DNA of 64,000 bases from Solea solea (lineage: Eukaryota > Chordata > Actinopteri > Pleuronectiformes > Soleidae). The notes below the pieces were generated by a model. That model made no database searches. It was not told the origin of the DNA and saw nothing but the letters and a program-made list of their open reading frames with translations. Numbering within the stretch: the first letter of the stretch is position 1; each line of letters starts with the position of its first letter. Position numbers and translations under genes: made by a program. The stretch is taken from assembly GCF_958295425.1 (NCBI RefSeq), contig NC_081138.1, forward strand, positions 5,196,302 to 5,260,301, given 5' to 3'. Of this stretch, positions 12,401 through 22,774 are shown piece after piece.

Positions 12401-13535
12401 GTTCCATTCTTTGGCATAAACTGACTGGAGTGGCACACTTCCCTTTGGTAGGAGGGAAGGGTGCCAGTCAGTTTATTCTCATGAAAAGCTTGACGTCTTG
12501 TTGAGACAAACAGCCACAAACAGAGCAGGAGCTGCTGGATACCCTCCATTGTTGTGCTACGTATCTCGCTGATGTGGCCATCAGGCACAGTCCACAACCC
12601 ATCTATCTGGGTCGGGTACTGACCCGATTTGCATTTAGCTTGGTATTACTAGAATAGGAGTAGTATTTTTGAAAAACTGTGCTTCCCAACCTCAGTTTCC
12701 CCTGAGTTGAGAAATATCTTCATTCTTTTCTTTGTTACGTGCCCACCAGTGACACTTGGTCCTGTTAGCGTAACTGTTAGCAAAGATGGCGGACACGGTT
12801 GAGGTCCCGTCCCCCTACAAGTGGATCTAAATAGTTTGGAATTAGCGCTGCAGTTGCAAGCCTTGGGACCAAGGCTTGGACCAAGTGTCACTGGTGGGCA
12901 CGTTACAAAGAAACTTAGATTTGTAAAGTGCTCACTCTCCTGCACCGAAGTCCAAACAGAAAAATCATAATTTTTACCTATAGGTTTGGTCACTTGGGTA
13001 AAACTGGACAAAATATTTCAAACACTAAGGTCACATGATAACATAACTGAACTTCCTGATGTACAGTACACTTCATGTGTGCCATGATTTAAAATGGTCC
13101 ATTTTCACCGTGGACTTTGGTGCATAGAGAGAGAGAGAGTGGTTTACAAACTTTCCAGCTGTATAGGGGCTGCCAATATTCTTCATTAATGAAGACTTAA
13201 GCAGGTATGGATTTTATTATGTAAGCCTTCTGTTACGTGGCTAAAAGCTGTTTTTCCATCTGTTCCTGGTGGCAGCCATGTTATCGGTGAGAGTGAGTGT
13301 GCAGGTTTCCAGTGCATTCTACCTTTAAAAAAAAAACCCGGAACCCATAAAAATCATCCATATTTCAACTGTAAATGACCTGCATTATCATATTGTCACG
13401 TGTTTGTGTCTCTTTTTTTTTTTTGCTCCTCTTCAGGGGACCAACCCACTGTTCAGAAGCTCAACAACGACATTCAAAAATATCACTTACAAGAACAAAG
13501 AGAGAGACAAGATTATTGCAATGGATCACTACTGA
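83..13535 (+). CDS. itgb6: Integrin beta-6, 5'-partial, 14 exons
   Basis: Beta subunit of an epithelial RGD-binding integrin (pairs with alpha-V, activates latent TGF-beta in mammals). Exons read by eye: 83-162, 274-472, 1190-1436, 1526-1691, 1798-1959, 3141-3236, 3454-3543, 5115-5249, 6606-7023, 7111-7333, 8883-8974, 11877-11996, 12088-12254, 13437-13535 (stop TGA 13533-13535). All introns are GT-AG and phases close. The 763 visible residues compare with about 788 in human, so only the signal peptide and a few residues are missing upstream. Domains in order: PSI, hybrid, beta-I with a [10 protein letters not shown] motif, four cysteine-rich I-EGF modules, beta-tail, one membrane helix, short tail. 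Beta-6 rather than another beta subunit is chosen from residue similarity ([24 protein letters not shown]) and from the pla2r1-ly75 neighbours. The tail motif is NPLF instead of NPLY. Confidence 0.95.
473..1189. other. itgb6 intron, no gene
   Basis: Non-coding. A SINE-like scrap (ACAGTGGTGCACGTGGC ... CTCACAGCAACACG) is at about 1005-1070; otherwise nothing recognised. Confidence 0.7.
1190..5249 (+). CDS. itgb6: itgb6 exons for the beta-I (ligand-binding) domain
   Basis: Six exons (1190-1436, 1526-1691, 1798-1959, 3141-3236, 3454-3543, 5115-5249). They encode the von Willebrand A-like beta-I domain that binds ligand through a metal ion. Visible are YLMDLSASM (MIDAS DxSxS) followed by IDD (ADMIDAS side), [20 protein letters not shown] around the specificity loop, and [19 protein letters not shown], all strongly integrin-like. 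The end returns to the hybrid domain ([20 protein letters not shown]). No stop or frameshift is seen. The intron 1960-3140 is the first long one within the domain. Confidence 0.94.
1960..3140. other. itgb6 intron with GTC/GAC hairpin
   Basis: At 2196-2312 are runs of CGTCATCGTCATCG and the inverse CGACGACGATGATG, able to fold. A SINE-tail piece is at 2374-2540. Nothing else recognised. Confidence 0.7.
3605..4050. repeat. Interspersed repeat with TTAGGG-like motifs and GT run
   Basis: Blocks CCTTATCAGGACCAGTAGTC, AAACCTGGTCCTAATGACCT, GGTTAAGGTTAAGGTTAG and GTTAGGGTTAGG, ending in (GT)9 at 4031-4048. Other copies are at 13626-13910, 20494-20745 (inverse) and 21600-21712 (inverse). It lies in the itgb6 intron 3544-5114. 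Confidence 0.7.
4051..5114. other. itgb6 intron part, pyrimidine-rich
   Basis: 4100-4340 is C/T-rich on the + strand, giving a long lysine/arginine-rich antisense open frame that is not a gene. Nothing else recognised. Confidence 0.65.
5477..5717. mobile_element. hAT MITE copy (shorter relative)
   Basis: Begins TCGAGCTGCAAC and ends GTTGCAGCCCTT, flanked by imperfect TAATCAGT/TAATCAAC (six of eight bases agree). It is internally shorter than the copies at 30151 and 36970 and lies in the itgb6 intron 5250-6605. Confidence 0.75.
5718..6369. other. itgb6 intron part, AT-rich
   Basis: Nothing recognised. Confidence 0.6.
6370..6545. repeat. tRNA-like SINE-type fragment
   Basis: CACGGTGGCGCAGTAGCCGG ... 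GTCTCACAGCAAAAAGGTC ... GGTTCAGATCCC resembles Pol III A and B boxes and is the head of a widespread fish repeat. Tail pieces of the same type (CAAATTGGACACTCTA, GTGATGGACTGGTGAC) are at 2374-2540, 35912-35990 and 38236-38605. It lies in an itgb6 intron. Confidence 0.55.
6606..8974 (+). CDS. itgb6: itgb6 exons for hybrid end and I-EGF stalk
   Basis: Three exons (6606-7023, 7111-7333, 8883-8974). The first finishes the hybrid domain ([12 protein letters not shown]) and encodes I-EGF repeats with the regular CxCxxG / CxCxPG cysteine spacing ([34 protein letters not shown]). The second continues with [19 protein letters not shown] and [15 protein letters not shown], ending [11 protein letters not shown]. 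The third opens the beta-tail domain ([11 protein letters not shown]). The 87-nt intron 7024-7110 has no stop codon and a length divisible by three, so the genomic frame reads straight through it; the match to integrin sequence resumes only after the AG at 7109-7110. Confidence 0.93.
7492..8105. repeat. MITE-type repeat interrupted by another repeat
   Basis: The left end GGTAAAGCGTTCACTCTCC and the right part TATGGACTTTGGTGCATG ... GCGCAGTTTACAAAC match the family at 12914. Between about 7600 and 7880 is other material, including ACTTCCTTTTATTGTCATTG, a common fish repeat end. It lies in the itgb6 intron 7334-8882. Confidence 0.55.
8106..8882. other. itgb6 intron part
   Basis: Nothing recognised beyond a T-rich stretch near 8490. 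Confidence 0.6.
9960..10100. repeat. AT-rich low-complexity tract
   Basis: Nearly pure A/T (TTATTATT, ATATATAAA) in the itgb6 intron 8975-11876. Confidence 0.85.
10825..10990. repeat. Retroelement-tail-like repeat
   Basis: TTAGATTAGATT run, TACTTTATTGATCCCACAAC then GGGGAAATTCAC, and an (AATAA)n tract. The phrase is shared with 18226-18260 (CATTTGTCCCACAGTGGGG) and is common at fish LINE/SINE ends. Confidence 0.5.
11877..13535 (+). CDS. itgb6: itgb6 exons for beta-tail end, membrane helix and cytoplasmic tail
   Basis: Exon 11877-11996 ends the beta-tail domain ([15 protein letters not shown]). Exon 12088-12254 encodes [19 protein letters not shown] and the rest of the single membrane helix, then [20 protein letters not shown], the conserved membrane-proximal HDRKE motif. 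The last exon, 13437-13535, gives [18 protein letters not shown] and ends in MDHY before TGA. The first talin/PTB motif is NPLF rather than the NPLY of human beta-6; the second, NITY, keeps its tyrosine. Confidence 0.94.
12640..13165. repeat. Composite of two MITE-type repeats
   Basis: 12645-12735 is an inverse copy of the 25222 element. After the fold-back, 12914-13165 is a second element whose ends are inverses (GTAAAGTGCTCACTCTC against GAGAGTGGTTTAC, with TGCACCGAAGTCCA against TGGACTTTGGTGCA). A further copy of that second family is at 7492-8105, split by an unrelated insertion. It lies in the itgb6 intron. Confidence 0.65.
12727..12913. repeat. Fold-back with 36-bp inverted arms
   Basis: The arms 12727-12762 and 12878-12913 are inverse complements with one mismatch (arm core GTGCCCACCAGTGACACTTG). 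The interior is 115 bp. The flanks belong to a larger repeat family also seen at 25222, in which the arm region is absent. It lies in the itgb6 intron 12255-13436. Confidence 0.85.
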
Positions 13536-14282
13536 TGATGAACTGGAGGCAATGCAAAGCGACATCTGAGTGCACTTAGGTGTGCGTGTGTGTATGTGTG
13601 CGTGCGCACATATGCGTTAACTTCTATTTGTTACCTCTTTTGGACCTTTTCTGGCATAAACACTGACCTTGTCACCTCATGGAGACATAACCTGGTCCTA
13701 ATGAGGAAGAACCTCATTTTTGAGCTACTGGTTAAGCTTAGGACTAAGATTTTTGAATTGTGGTTATGTTAAGGTAAAGGTTAGGCAGCAAATGGTTATG
13801 GTTAAGGTTAGGGATCAGGCTGCTGTCCAAATGAATGGAAGTCAATGCAGAGCACTCAGCTCTGGAGAGGCGTGTGTTTATGTCTGTGTGTGTGTGTGTG
13901 TGTGTGTGTAATGTTATGATCACAGTCGACAACACTGTGAACAGATGAACACTATGTACATGATGAATTTGCTGCTGTAATGCAAAGGTGCACTCTCAGT
14001 GTACTAAACCCTGCACTTTCCTGTTGCATGATCCTGCAAACTGACACAAGTTTCCCTCGACTGTAACATGCAGCCTGGAAAAGAGGACTCAACACTATGA
14101 GTGGCCTACTACTGAAATTAAAGAGTCTGTTTTTTTATTAATTTTTAATGAATGTACAGTAAATATGCAGGTGATATGTGTGTGTATTTCTATGTTATTG
14201 TGCTTGTTGTATTTTAAAGTAAGGCTGTGCCTTCAATGTTAATAATGGATTAATGGAATAAAACTGTTTTTTTGGTCTTCTT
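13536..14282 (+). other. itgb6: itgb6 3' untranslated region with polyadenylation signal
   Basis: Region after the itgb6 stop. It contains an interspersed repeat (about 13626-13910) with a GT run at 13885-13910, and an AATAAA hexamer at 14257-14262 followed by a T-rich stretch, the best polyadenylation signal before the next gene. The end of the transcript is inferred. Confidence 0.65.
13626..13910. repeat. Copy of the GGACC/TTAGG interspersed repeat
   Basis: Lies in the itgb6 3'UTR: TTTTGGACCTTTTCTGGCAT, AACCTGGTCCTAATGAGG, GGTTAAGGTTAGGGATC, then a GT run 13885-13910. Confidence 0.65.
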
Positions 14283-14961
14283 GTGAAATATTTGTTCACT
14301 GTATTACAATGTAGTTCTCAAATCCCCTCATAGAAAGTGTATTTGCATTTGAGTGAGACGAATTGCACTGGAAAACATACAAGATTATTGTTGTTTACAA
14401 GTGTATAGTTCATTGTTATTTTGTTCTCCCACGGTGCATTGTCCTAACTGTATTGTTTTACCTGGTACTGTGTAAGTAAAAAGTGTGTTTAAAACAGAAG
14501 AGTCCAGTAATGAACTGAGAAACAACTTGAGCTAAACTTTACCCACTACTACAACAAAACTGCATTCAGTGCTTGGATTTCTTTTCATTTGTATTTGTGT
14601 TGTGTAGTTACTTGTTTGTTTGTCTGGCTGCTGTGTTTGTTTGTGTGGCTGCTGTGTTTCTTTGTCTATTTGTGTCTTTGTTATCTGTTTATTTGCTGTC
14701 TGTCTGCCTGTCTGTCTGCCCCATATTTGTTTGTTTATAAAGTAGCCTACTATACTGTATCAGTGCAAACGCAGCCTCCAGCCTCAGCAGCAGCCGTGTC
14801 GTCAGTCGTGACGTCACCGCCCCCTTCACTTGGTCAAAGTTTTGTATGAGACGGAGAGAAAAAAAAAAAAGAAAAGAAGAAGAACTGCGGGTCTAAAACA
14901 GCCGCTGTGACCGGGAGTCTCGCTCGGGTTGTGCGGACGTTTTCTTCCCGCCGTCGTCGAC
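14283..14961 (+). promoter_or_regulatory. itgb6-pla2r1 intergenic spacer and pla2r1 promoter/5'UTR
   Basis: Under 700 bp separate the itgb6 poly(A) signal from the pla2r1 start codon. The right part is GC-richer and carries a perfect palindromic cAMP-response element TGACGTCA at 14809-14816, immediately followed by a C-rich GC-box-like CCGCCCCC. No TATA box is evident. A purine-rich run (14849-14885) lies in the presumed 5'UTR. The left part has T/G-rich TTTG and TCTG short repeats (14605-14735). The promoter assignment is inferred from position and motifs. Confidence 0.55.
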
Positions 14962-15121
14962 ATGTTCTCAGGTCGGTGTGGCTGCAGCTTCCACTCCTCT
15001 GCTGTCGTGGCCGCGGAACGACTGCTGTTGCTGTTGCTGCTGCTGGTGTCGCGAAGCTGCGTGTGTGTCAGCGAGGAGGACGATGAAGTCCTGGACAAAA
15101 AGCAGCTCGCCGACTTTTACA
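14962..15121 (+). CDS. pla2r1: pla2r1 exon 1: signal peptide
   Basis: The first in-frame ATG is at 14962. The exon encodes a cysteine-containing N-terminus, a run of eight leucines written with CTG/TTG codons (about 15021-15045), then an acidic stretch (SEEDDE) leading to the mature N-terminus. The donor GTAAGT follows one base of a split codon (phase 1). The leucine run is an evident signal-peptide core, with cleavage probably after the VCVS region. The next in-phase exon is more than 2 kb away. Confidence 0.85.
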
Positions 15122-18100
15122 GTAAGTTCACTCATCTCATCTGTGGGTGCAGCGTTACTGCTGCTGCTGTTGCTCTTCTACACTCACGTTTACTGTCAAC
15201 AAAACAAGTCTAGTCAACACGCTGTGGTCGTGTTACACTTTTAACCTGGCAGGGAGGGAATTTATGGAGGAATGAAGGAGTAATCACTGCAACATGTTCC
15301 TATCGGGCTGTGGTGCTTAGGGTTGTTTTGAAAAGTCTCACTTTCCTGGGGGCCCACTGGGTCTGTGCTGCTGCTGCTGCTGCTGCTGGTCTGTGGACAC
15401 TTTCAGCCCCACTGGACTCACATTACCTCCACTCATCTGTATTCGAATAGCTGTTGTTGCACTAGTGTTTATAATGATAATGATACTTATAATAATTTAA
15501 TTCGTAAAGGCCACATTCAAAGCTACAGTGGCCCTGAAGGTGCTTGCACTACAACATTACTCAAAACACTACAACATGATAGAAAACACTACAACATGAT
15601 AGGGAACACTACAACATGATAGGAAACACTACAACATGATAGGACACATTACAACATGATAGAAAACACTACAACATGATAGAAAACACTACAACATGAT
15701 AGGATACGCTACAACATGATAGGGAACACTACAACATGATAGGAAACACTACAACATGATAGGACACACTACAACATGATAGGGAACGCTACAACATGAT
15801 AGAATACACTACAACATGATAGGAAACACTACAACATGATAGAAAACACTACACCATGATAGGAAACACTACAACATGATAGGACACACTACAACATGAT
15901 AGGACACACTACAACATGATAGAAAACACTACAACATGATAGGAAACACTACAACATGATAGGACACACTACAACATGATAGGGAACACTACAACATGAT
16001 TAAAACACTACAACATGATAGGACACACTACAACATGATAGGGAACACTACAACATGATAGAAAACACTACAACATGATAGAAAACACTACAACATGATA
16101 GGACACACTACAACATGATAGAAAACAGTACAACATAATAGGACACACTACAACATGATAGAAAACACTACAACATGATAGAAAACACTACAACATGATA
16201 GGACACACTACATACAACATGATAGAAAACACTACAACATTGAAAGAACATGGAAAGTATTTATGACATCTAGTATTAAAGTAAATTTAGCCAAAACATA
16301 ATGTATGTAACAACATAATAAAGTGTGAATATGTGTGCATGTGTATTTGTGTCAAACATATATTGTATTCTTACCTCGCAAACAGACTTCTACAAAAACA
16401 ACAACACACAGGAAATTACTTTTTTAAATAGTGTTACGAGTTCTTTTCTTCCACTTCTCTTCCTTGAGCACCCAAAAAGCTCTTTGAAATAAAAAGGAAA
16501 AATATGCCCCTTGTTGACATCCGTGTGCACAGCATTAGTGCAGACTATGGTCAGAGATGTGTTCGGATGATGAGAGTGACTTTATTTATATTTTGTTCAT
16601 AAATGGAAGGGGGTTATCTGTGGGTTAATGCAGTGGTTCCCAACCTTTTTTCCTTGAAAGCCCCCCAGGGCACGCACGCAAAAAGGAATAAAGTAAAAAG
16701 TTCATATGCAAAAATAAACAGCAGTTGTATGTTTTTGTTCCTATTCTCGCAGTGTATATAGATAAAAACTGTCCTGTTCGTCCATTAAATCAAAACCAAG
16801 GTATTGCCTTGTTTTCTTTTTTTGATACCGGTGAGTCTTTGGTACTTACACAACAGGAACGTTCAGGTGTTGCTGATAAATAACTTAATAAATTGAAAAA
16901 TAATAGTTTTTATTTGGGTTATACTGACTTCTAATTATCCAGTAGAGTGTCTATGTGATCTCTGGCGCCCCCCTAAGGGGGGCTTGGACCCCAGGTTGTG
17001 GACCATGGGGTTAATGTATAGCCGATATCAGTGTTTCTCAAACTGCCTATATGGGGACCTACTTTTTAAAGATGGTAAACTATTGTGACCCAACTCACAT
17101 TATAAATTGTGACAAGGTCAAATTTCTCATTTACAACAATTTCCAAGAGATGTTTATAACTTAATTTTATGTATGTCATTTAAAACATATACACATAAAT
17201 CTTAACTAAAAGTTTGGGAAAATTCCACAAATCTCCTTGGGGACCCAAAAAAAAGTCTCCCATGAGAGCCACCGGTCTATATTTTTTTCTTTGCTTAAAT
17301 AACCTATGTCTTGTGCTTGCCCTGCTCACACACCTCTTTATTCCTCTGCTTTCAGAGAAGGGAATCTTCATCCTGGAGAGTACGCTGCTGAAGCGCTGTG
17401 TCACAGTGGATGGCTCTAACCTGGTGCTGGAGGACTGCGAGCGGCCAACGCAACGCATGCTGTGGAAGTGGGTCTCCCAGCACCGCCTCTTCAACATGGG
17501 CACCAGCACGTGCCTGGGCCTCAATGTTTCAGACACCACGCAGCCGCTCGGCATGTTCGAGTGTGACACCACCCACAACACGCTGTGGTGGCGCTGCAGT
17601 GGGAAGATGCTGTATGGGGCGTCCCAGTGGAAGGTGGCTGTGACCAGACGTACGTTGGTGGTGAAGAAAAACTCTTATCATGAGTGGAGAAGGTACAACA
17701 CAGCTAGGGAGGGCCCGTGTTCATATCCTTATGAAGGTAAATCAATGTCCTGTGTTTTTTCAGGTCACTGGCGAAGTTTGACTTCACAACATTTGACTTG
17801 TCTGCACAGGATGTTTGTGTTTTCTTTGCAGATATCCACACGTTGCTGGGGAATGCACACGGCATGCCCTGCGCCTTGCCCTTTAAATACAACAACAGAT
17901 GGTACTCGGAGTGCACTAGTGAGGGCCGTGAGGACCATCTGCAGTGGTGTGCTACCACCACTCGCTACGACGACGCTGAGCGATGGGGCTTCTGTCCCGT
18001 CCATGGTAAGAGACAAGACACACCAGAGTAAACACATGACATACAGACACGTTCTGTACAAAAGTAGTAGAGTAGTGAACTGACGCGAAAGACGAGGAAA

Positions 18101-21100
18101 ATGAGATGTACAGTGGACAGCGAGGGGACGAGCAGAAACATGCAGTGTTGGTTTACTACAGAAGCGGAAGTAAAGCCTCTTCTGCTTCTACAGCCGGAGA
18201 ATTAGACAAAATAATACACAAAATAAAATAAGATAGTCCTTCATTTGTCCCACAGTGGGGAAATTTACAATTTACTATCAACATTAGATACTTGGCTACT
18301 CTGCTAACTTAGCTAGCTAGCTGATAGATAGATGCTAGTTAGCCAACTTAGGTGGCTAGTTAGCTAACTTTGATAGATAGCTGTTACTTAGTGATTTTAG
18401 CGAGGTAGATTGTTGATAGATAGATAGCTGGACTGTAAATACAGTCTAAAATTAAATATTTTGAATAGAAATCTGTCTACTAAATATTAAATACTGTACG
18501 TAAGTTGAACTTGTTGACCTTTGTCAACATTTCCTGACATCTCTAACACTTTTTTTAAATTTTTTAAATAGATTTCACTTGTGAGCATTTCTGGAAGTCG
18601 AACCAGGAGCTGCACGCCTGTTACCAGTTCAACCTGTACACCATCCTGACCTGGAGTCAGGCGCAGTCAACCTGCCAGGCGCAGGGTGGAAACCTGCTCA
18701 GCATCAGTAGCCTGGCAGAGCACAGGTACATCAGAGGTACGCATCTGATATTAACACACACAGGTGTATGCAGCGTTCAGTAATTGATATTAGAGGTGTC
18801 CAAAAAAATAATGATTCTTATCTCCAAAGATTCTAAATCAATTGAAAACTTCCAAAAATCGATTTCTAAGAAAATAACATTGTTTGTTTTGATTGCAACA
18901 GGAATAATAGGAAATCGTTTTGATTGGAAGATTGATTTTTAATCAAATTGTGTTCCACTTATCAACAAGCAGGATTCCAAGATGGCTGTCACCATACGAT
19001 CACCTATACTTTTACTGTTAATAGCACGTCTGTTGTATATGTTTCATGGTAAATCAGTCGTTAGTGTTAACATAATGCCATGTAGTGCAACCAAGAACCT
19101 GTTACACAATGAAATCCGGTTTTACAACTTTTTTTTTGCTTCATCTGTGTGACTTTAGATCGACTAGCAAGTGTTGGAGTGATGGTGTGGATTGGACTCA
19201 ACCACCTGAAGAATGGTCGGGGGTGGCAGTGGTCCGATGGAGCTCCTTTATCATTGGTCAATTTCACCACAGGTACAGAAGGATTGTTTATTTCATGGCC
19301 ATTCGTTTTGAGTGTGATTGAAAATTGCTGTATACTCCTATCTGTCAGAAGGATTTCACGTTCTATGCAGCAGCTGTGTAGGCAGACCTTTTTTTGGGGG
19401 TTGGCCAGAACAAAAGTGGGCGGACCATCTTGTCAAAGAAAAAGTAGAAGTAGAAAAAAGGCAAACATAAACAGACTGGATTTGTGTCACACGTTTGTGG
19501 CGTCAGCTTATTCCTAAATGGTTGAATAACTGCCAGATATGGAAAGTCAAACGTATCTTGGAAAATGGAGCAGAAAGGGGCAAAAGCACTCACTCATTGA
19601 ATATTTTTTGACAATACGGCAGCCAGAAAATCAAAATAAATCCAGACAGCCTCATTATCTTGGTGGTCATAAGAGGGTTAAGGTTGTGGACAATCTTCAG
19701 GCCTGCAGAACCAGCAGCACATCGGCTCTACAGAGCATTTTGTTTATATTTATCTCTTTCTAACATTTAATTTTTGTAACAAAATGGCCGGTGGGACCAG
19801 TGAGTAATGTGGGTGGCGCTGGTCCGCCCAGGCCCTTTACTGGCTACGCCGCTGCTGCTATGCACCCAGTGGTTTTGGTTATGAAACTCTTCTCCGCGTG
19901 TAATCCAATAAATATGTGAAGTATGAAATGTGCAAGCACGGTTTGTGGGAAATAAGTCAATATTCTTCCAATATACACTCACCAGCCACTGTCTCAGGTA
20001 GATTTATTATCAGACTGCCCAGCCAGCATGTCCATGTGGGCTCCATTAAGGCCCCACCCTTTACTGAAACCATGTGGGACCTGTATCACTCGTCCACTTC
20101 AAACCCATGCCCATTTAGGATCCACGTAGTACCCAGGTAGCCTGGAAAGGTGAGGGGCCACCATGTAAACCATGGACAAAACAGCTTGGGACCCATATTG
20201 TCAGCCCAAATATAACCTGTACACTGGGTGATACCAATATTGGGTTTGATCTGTGCGTCCCCAGTCAATTATTGGATGCCATTCTCAAACAATATAAGGT
20301 AAATAAAAAATGAACTCTTTTTCCCCTCAGCGCTGCCTGCCAGTCCGCTACAGGACAACAGACAGTGTGGAGTGTACAACTCAGCCTTCGATGGTCGCTG
20401 GCAGAGTCTTTCCTGTGAGGCTGCTCTGCCTTACATTTGCAAGAAAACACCCAACAACACCAGGAGAGCCGAGCCATTGGGTGAGATCATCTGTACACAC
20501 ACACACACACACACAGTCTGGTTTCCATGACTTCAGAGGACATCACATTGACTTACATTCTTTTCCTGCAGACCTACTCTAACCTTAACCAAACCTTAAT
20601 TTATGTAATGGTCTTCATAACGTGACAGTGTAAACAGATTTAGGTCCCCACAATATGAGTAATACCTGGGCCTAACAAGCCTAACAATAACCAGTTAATG
20701 CCTAACCCTAACCTTAACCTGACCACAATTTACATCGTATCTCTATTTTTTCGTGTTCAATTCCAATACCAAAACCTTCAGTGTTTACCAATACCAGTAT
20801 CATTCGGATGCAGTCAACTTTATTTCTAGAGCACATTTTTAAAAAAAAGGTTGACCAAAGTGCTTTACAGATTTAAAGGCACACACAGCAACATTAAAGG
20901 TATGAAACATAAAATCAATAAAAAAATAGAAGTAAAAAAGTGACATAATAGAATAATAAAATGTTGACAACTACATAGAAGTGCCCAGGCTGACTATTTT
21001 TGTCCTGAAGGGAACTAGGGATGCAACTTAAACCAATTTCATTAACTGTGATTAAAAACGTTGCTTATTTTACCGGAAAGTGTTTCTTGTCACACTCACA

Positions 21101-22724
21101 AAACAGATGTTTTTTTACAGTATTTTCTTATGAACAAGAGCAGCACAGTTAAGAAAGATGGAGTCTGATGATACACTGTTAACACTTACATTGAATTACA
21201 GCTATGTGGCTGCATTACCTCATCAGTGGCCCTAATGAGCTGGTACAGAAGTGAATTAAACGCAAGTATCTCTGACAGTCAAAGTGGTAGCAATGGTAGA
21301 CTACTACTACTGGCAAAGCAGCATAAGGAGAATTGCACCAAACACTCCAGCAATGAATTAGCCTCAAAATGTATAATTGTTGCATCCCTACTCATAACTG
21401 ACCAATTCACAACAGACATACAGAGTATACAGCCCTAACTCACATCATGGTGACATGATAATGATATTTCCTTTACAACATGTCACAGGTTTCATGACTA
21501 ACTAAACTCTTTGACTTATTTTCTTTTTCTAGTATTTTATTCAGGGATTTTAGCCAATTTTGGACTAATACAGATACTGAGTAATGGCTTTTAACCTGAA
21601 CAAAGGCCTCAGAAATGAGGTTCTGCCTCATAAGGGCCAGGTTTTAGTCTATTTGAGGACTACTGGTCCTGACAAGATCAATGTTTATACCAGAAAAGGT
21701 CCTAAAGGTGCATACAGGTAGCATCAATACACATTAGGGCTGCACAATATTAGGAAAACATGCACGGTAACATTGAATATAACTACATGACTGAATGAAA
21801 AGGATTTGTGAAAGCATTTTCTGCTGTTCCAAAACTATCTATTGCATTGTGTTTCTTGCGCATGTTGATATTGCAATGATCATAGGTTTTTGTATACACA
21901 CACACACACACACACAAAGCCCCTACCTTGACTGCAGCAGGGATGAATTATCAGTGAAAAATGTTCTCAAAACTTTTTTTTTTTTTTTTAGCTTTTGTAG
22001 ATCTTTGGCTCAACAGCTGCACAGCACCTGGGGAGTCAACTTTCTTTTGACCTCTCCCTCTTTCCCTCTGTAGCGCTGTCGGCGTCTAGACCAAAACAAT
22101 GTCTGCTGTGAATACATGGCGTTAAAAAGCGTGTCTAGCGTGCAGTCCTTCCCGCTCTGATTTCTCCTCCTGATTCTTGGTCCTCTCACAGAGAATTGGC
22201 AGTACATCCACACCGAGTGCGCTAACGGCTGGTGGCCTCATAATGGTTTCTGCTACAGAGTCCTCCCTGAATCAGAGGCAGGAAGCTGGGAGGAATCTTC
22301 CCGGGCCTGTGGATCTCAGGGGGCAAACCTCACCAGCCTCAGGTCACTGTCGGAGGTGGAGATCCTGCTCAGCGTCTTGGCGAACTGTAAGGAACATATA
22401 TGACATTCTTTTTCATATAGATTAGGAAACTTTCCATGGCAATTATGGGAATTTATGGGAACAAGAATATATTTGGTGGCACTTATAGTTCTGTTTTTTA
22501 CTTTTTAAGGCTATGTTCTTAAAATTTTTGATGCGTTGCCTTGCCATTGCATTTTGAATATCTACTTACAACGTGGTTACAATACACCAGTGCGAAATGT
22601 CAATACTTGCGGCCTTAAGATTATGTTCAGCAGTGTATATAGGTCAATATGGGTTTTATCACCAAGGATGGTGGATAAGACTGACTTTGTAATGTGACTA
22701 ATATGCAACTCAAAAACCGTCCCT

Positions 22725-22774
<50 letters not shown>

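Noticed and set aside
15547..16241. CRISPR-like array
   Set aside because: Units are contiguous 20-bp repeats without spacers, in a vertebrate intron.
17214..18083. 289-codon open frame across pla2r1 exons 2 and 3
   Set aside because: It includes intron 2 and both flanks. The domain match starts at 17356 and stops at 17736, and the FnII exon follows a clear TTTGCAG acceptor in the same phase.
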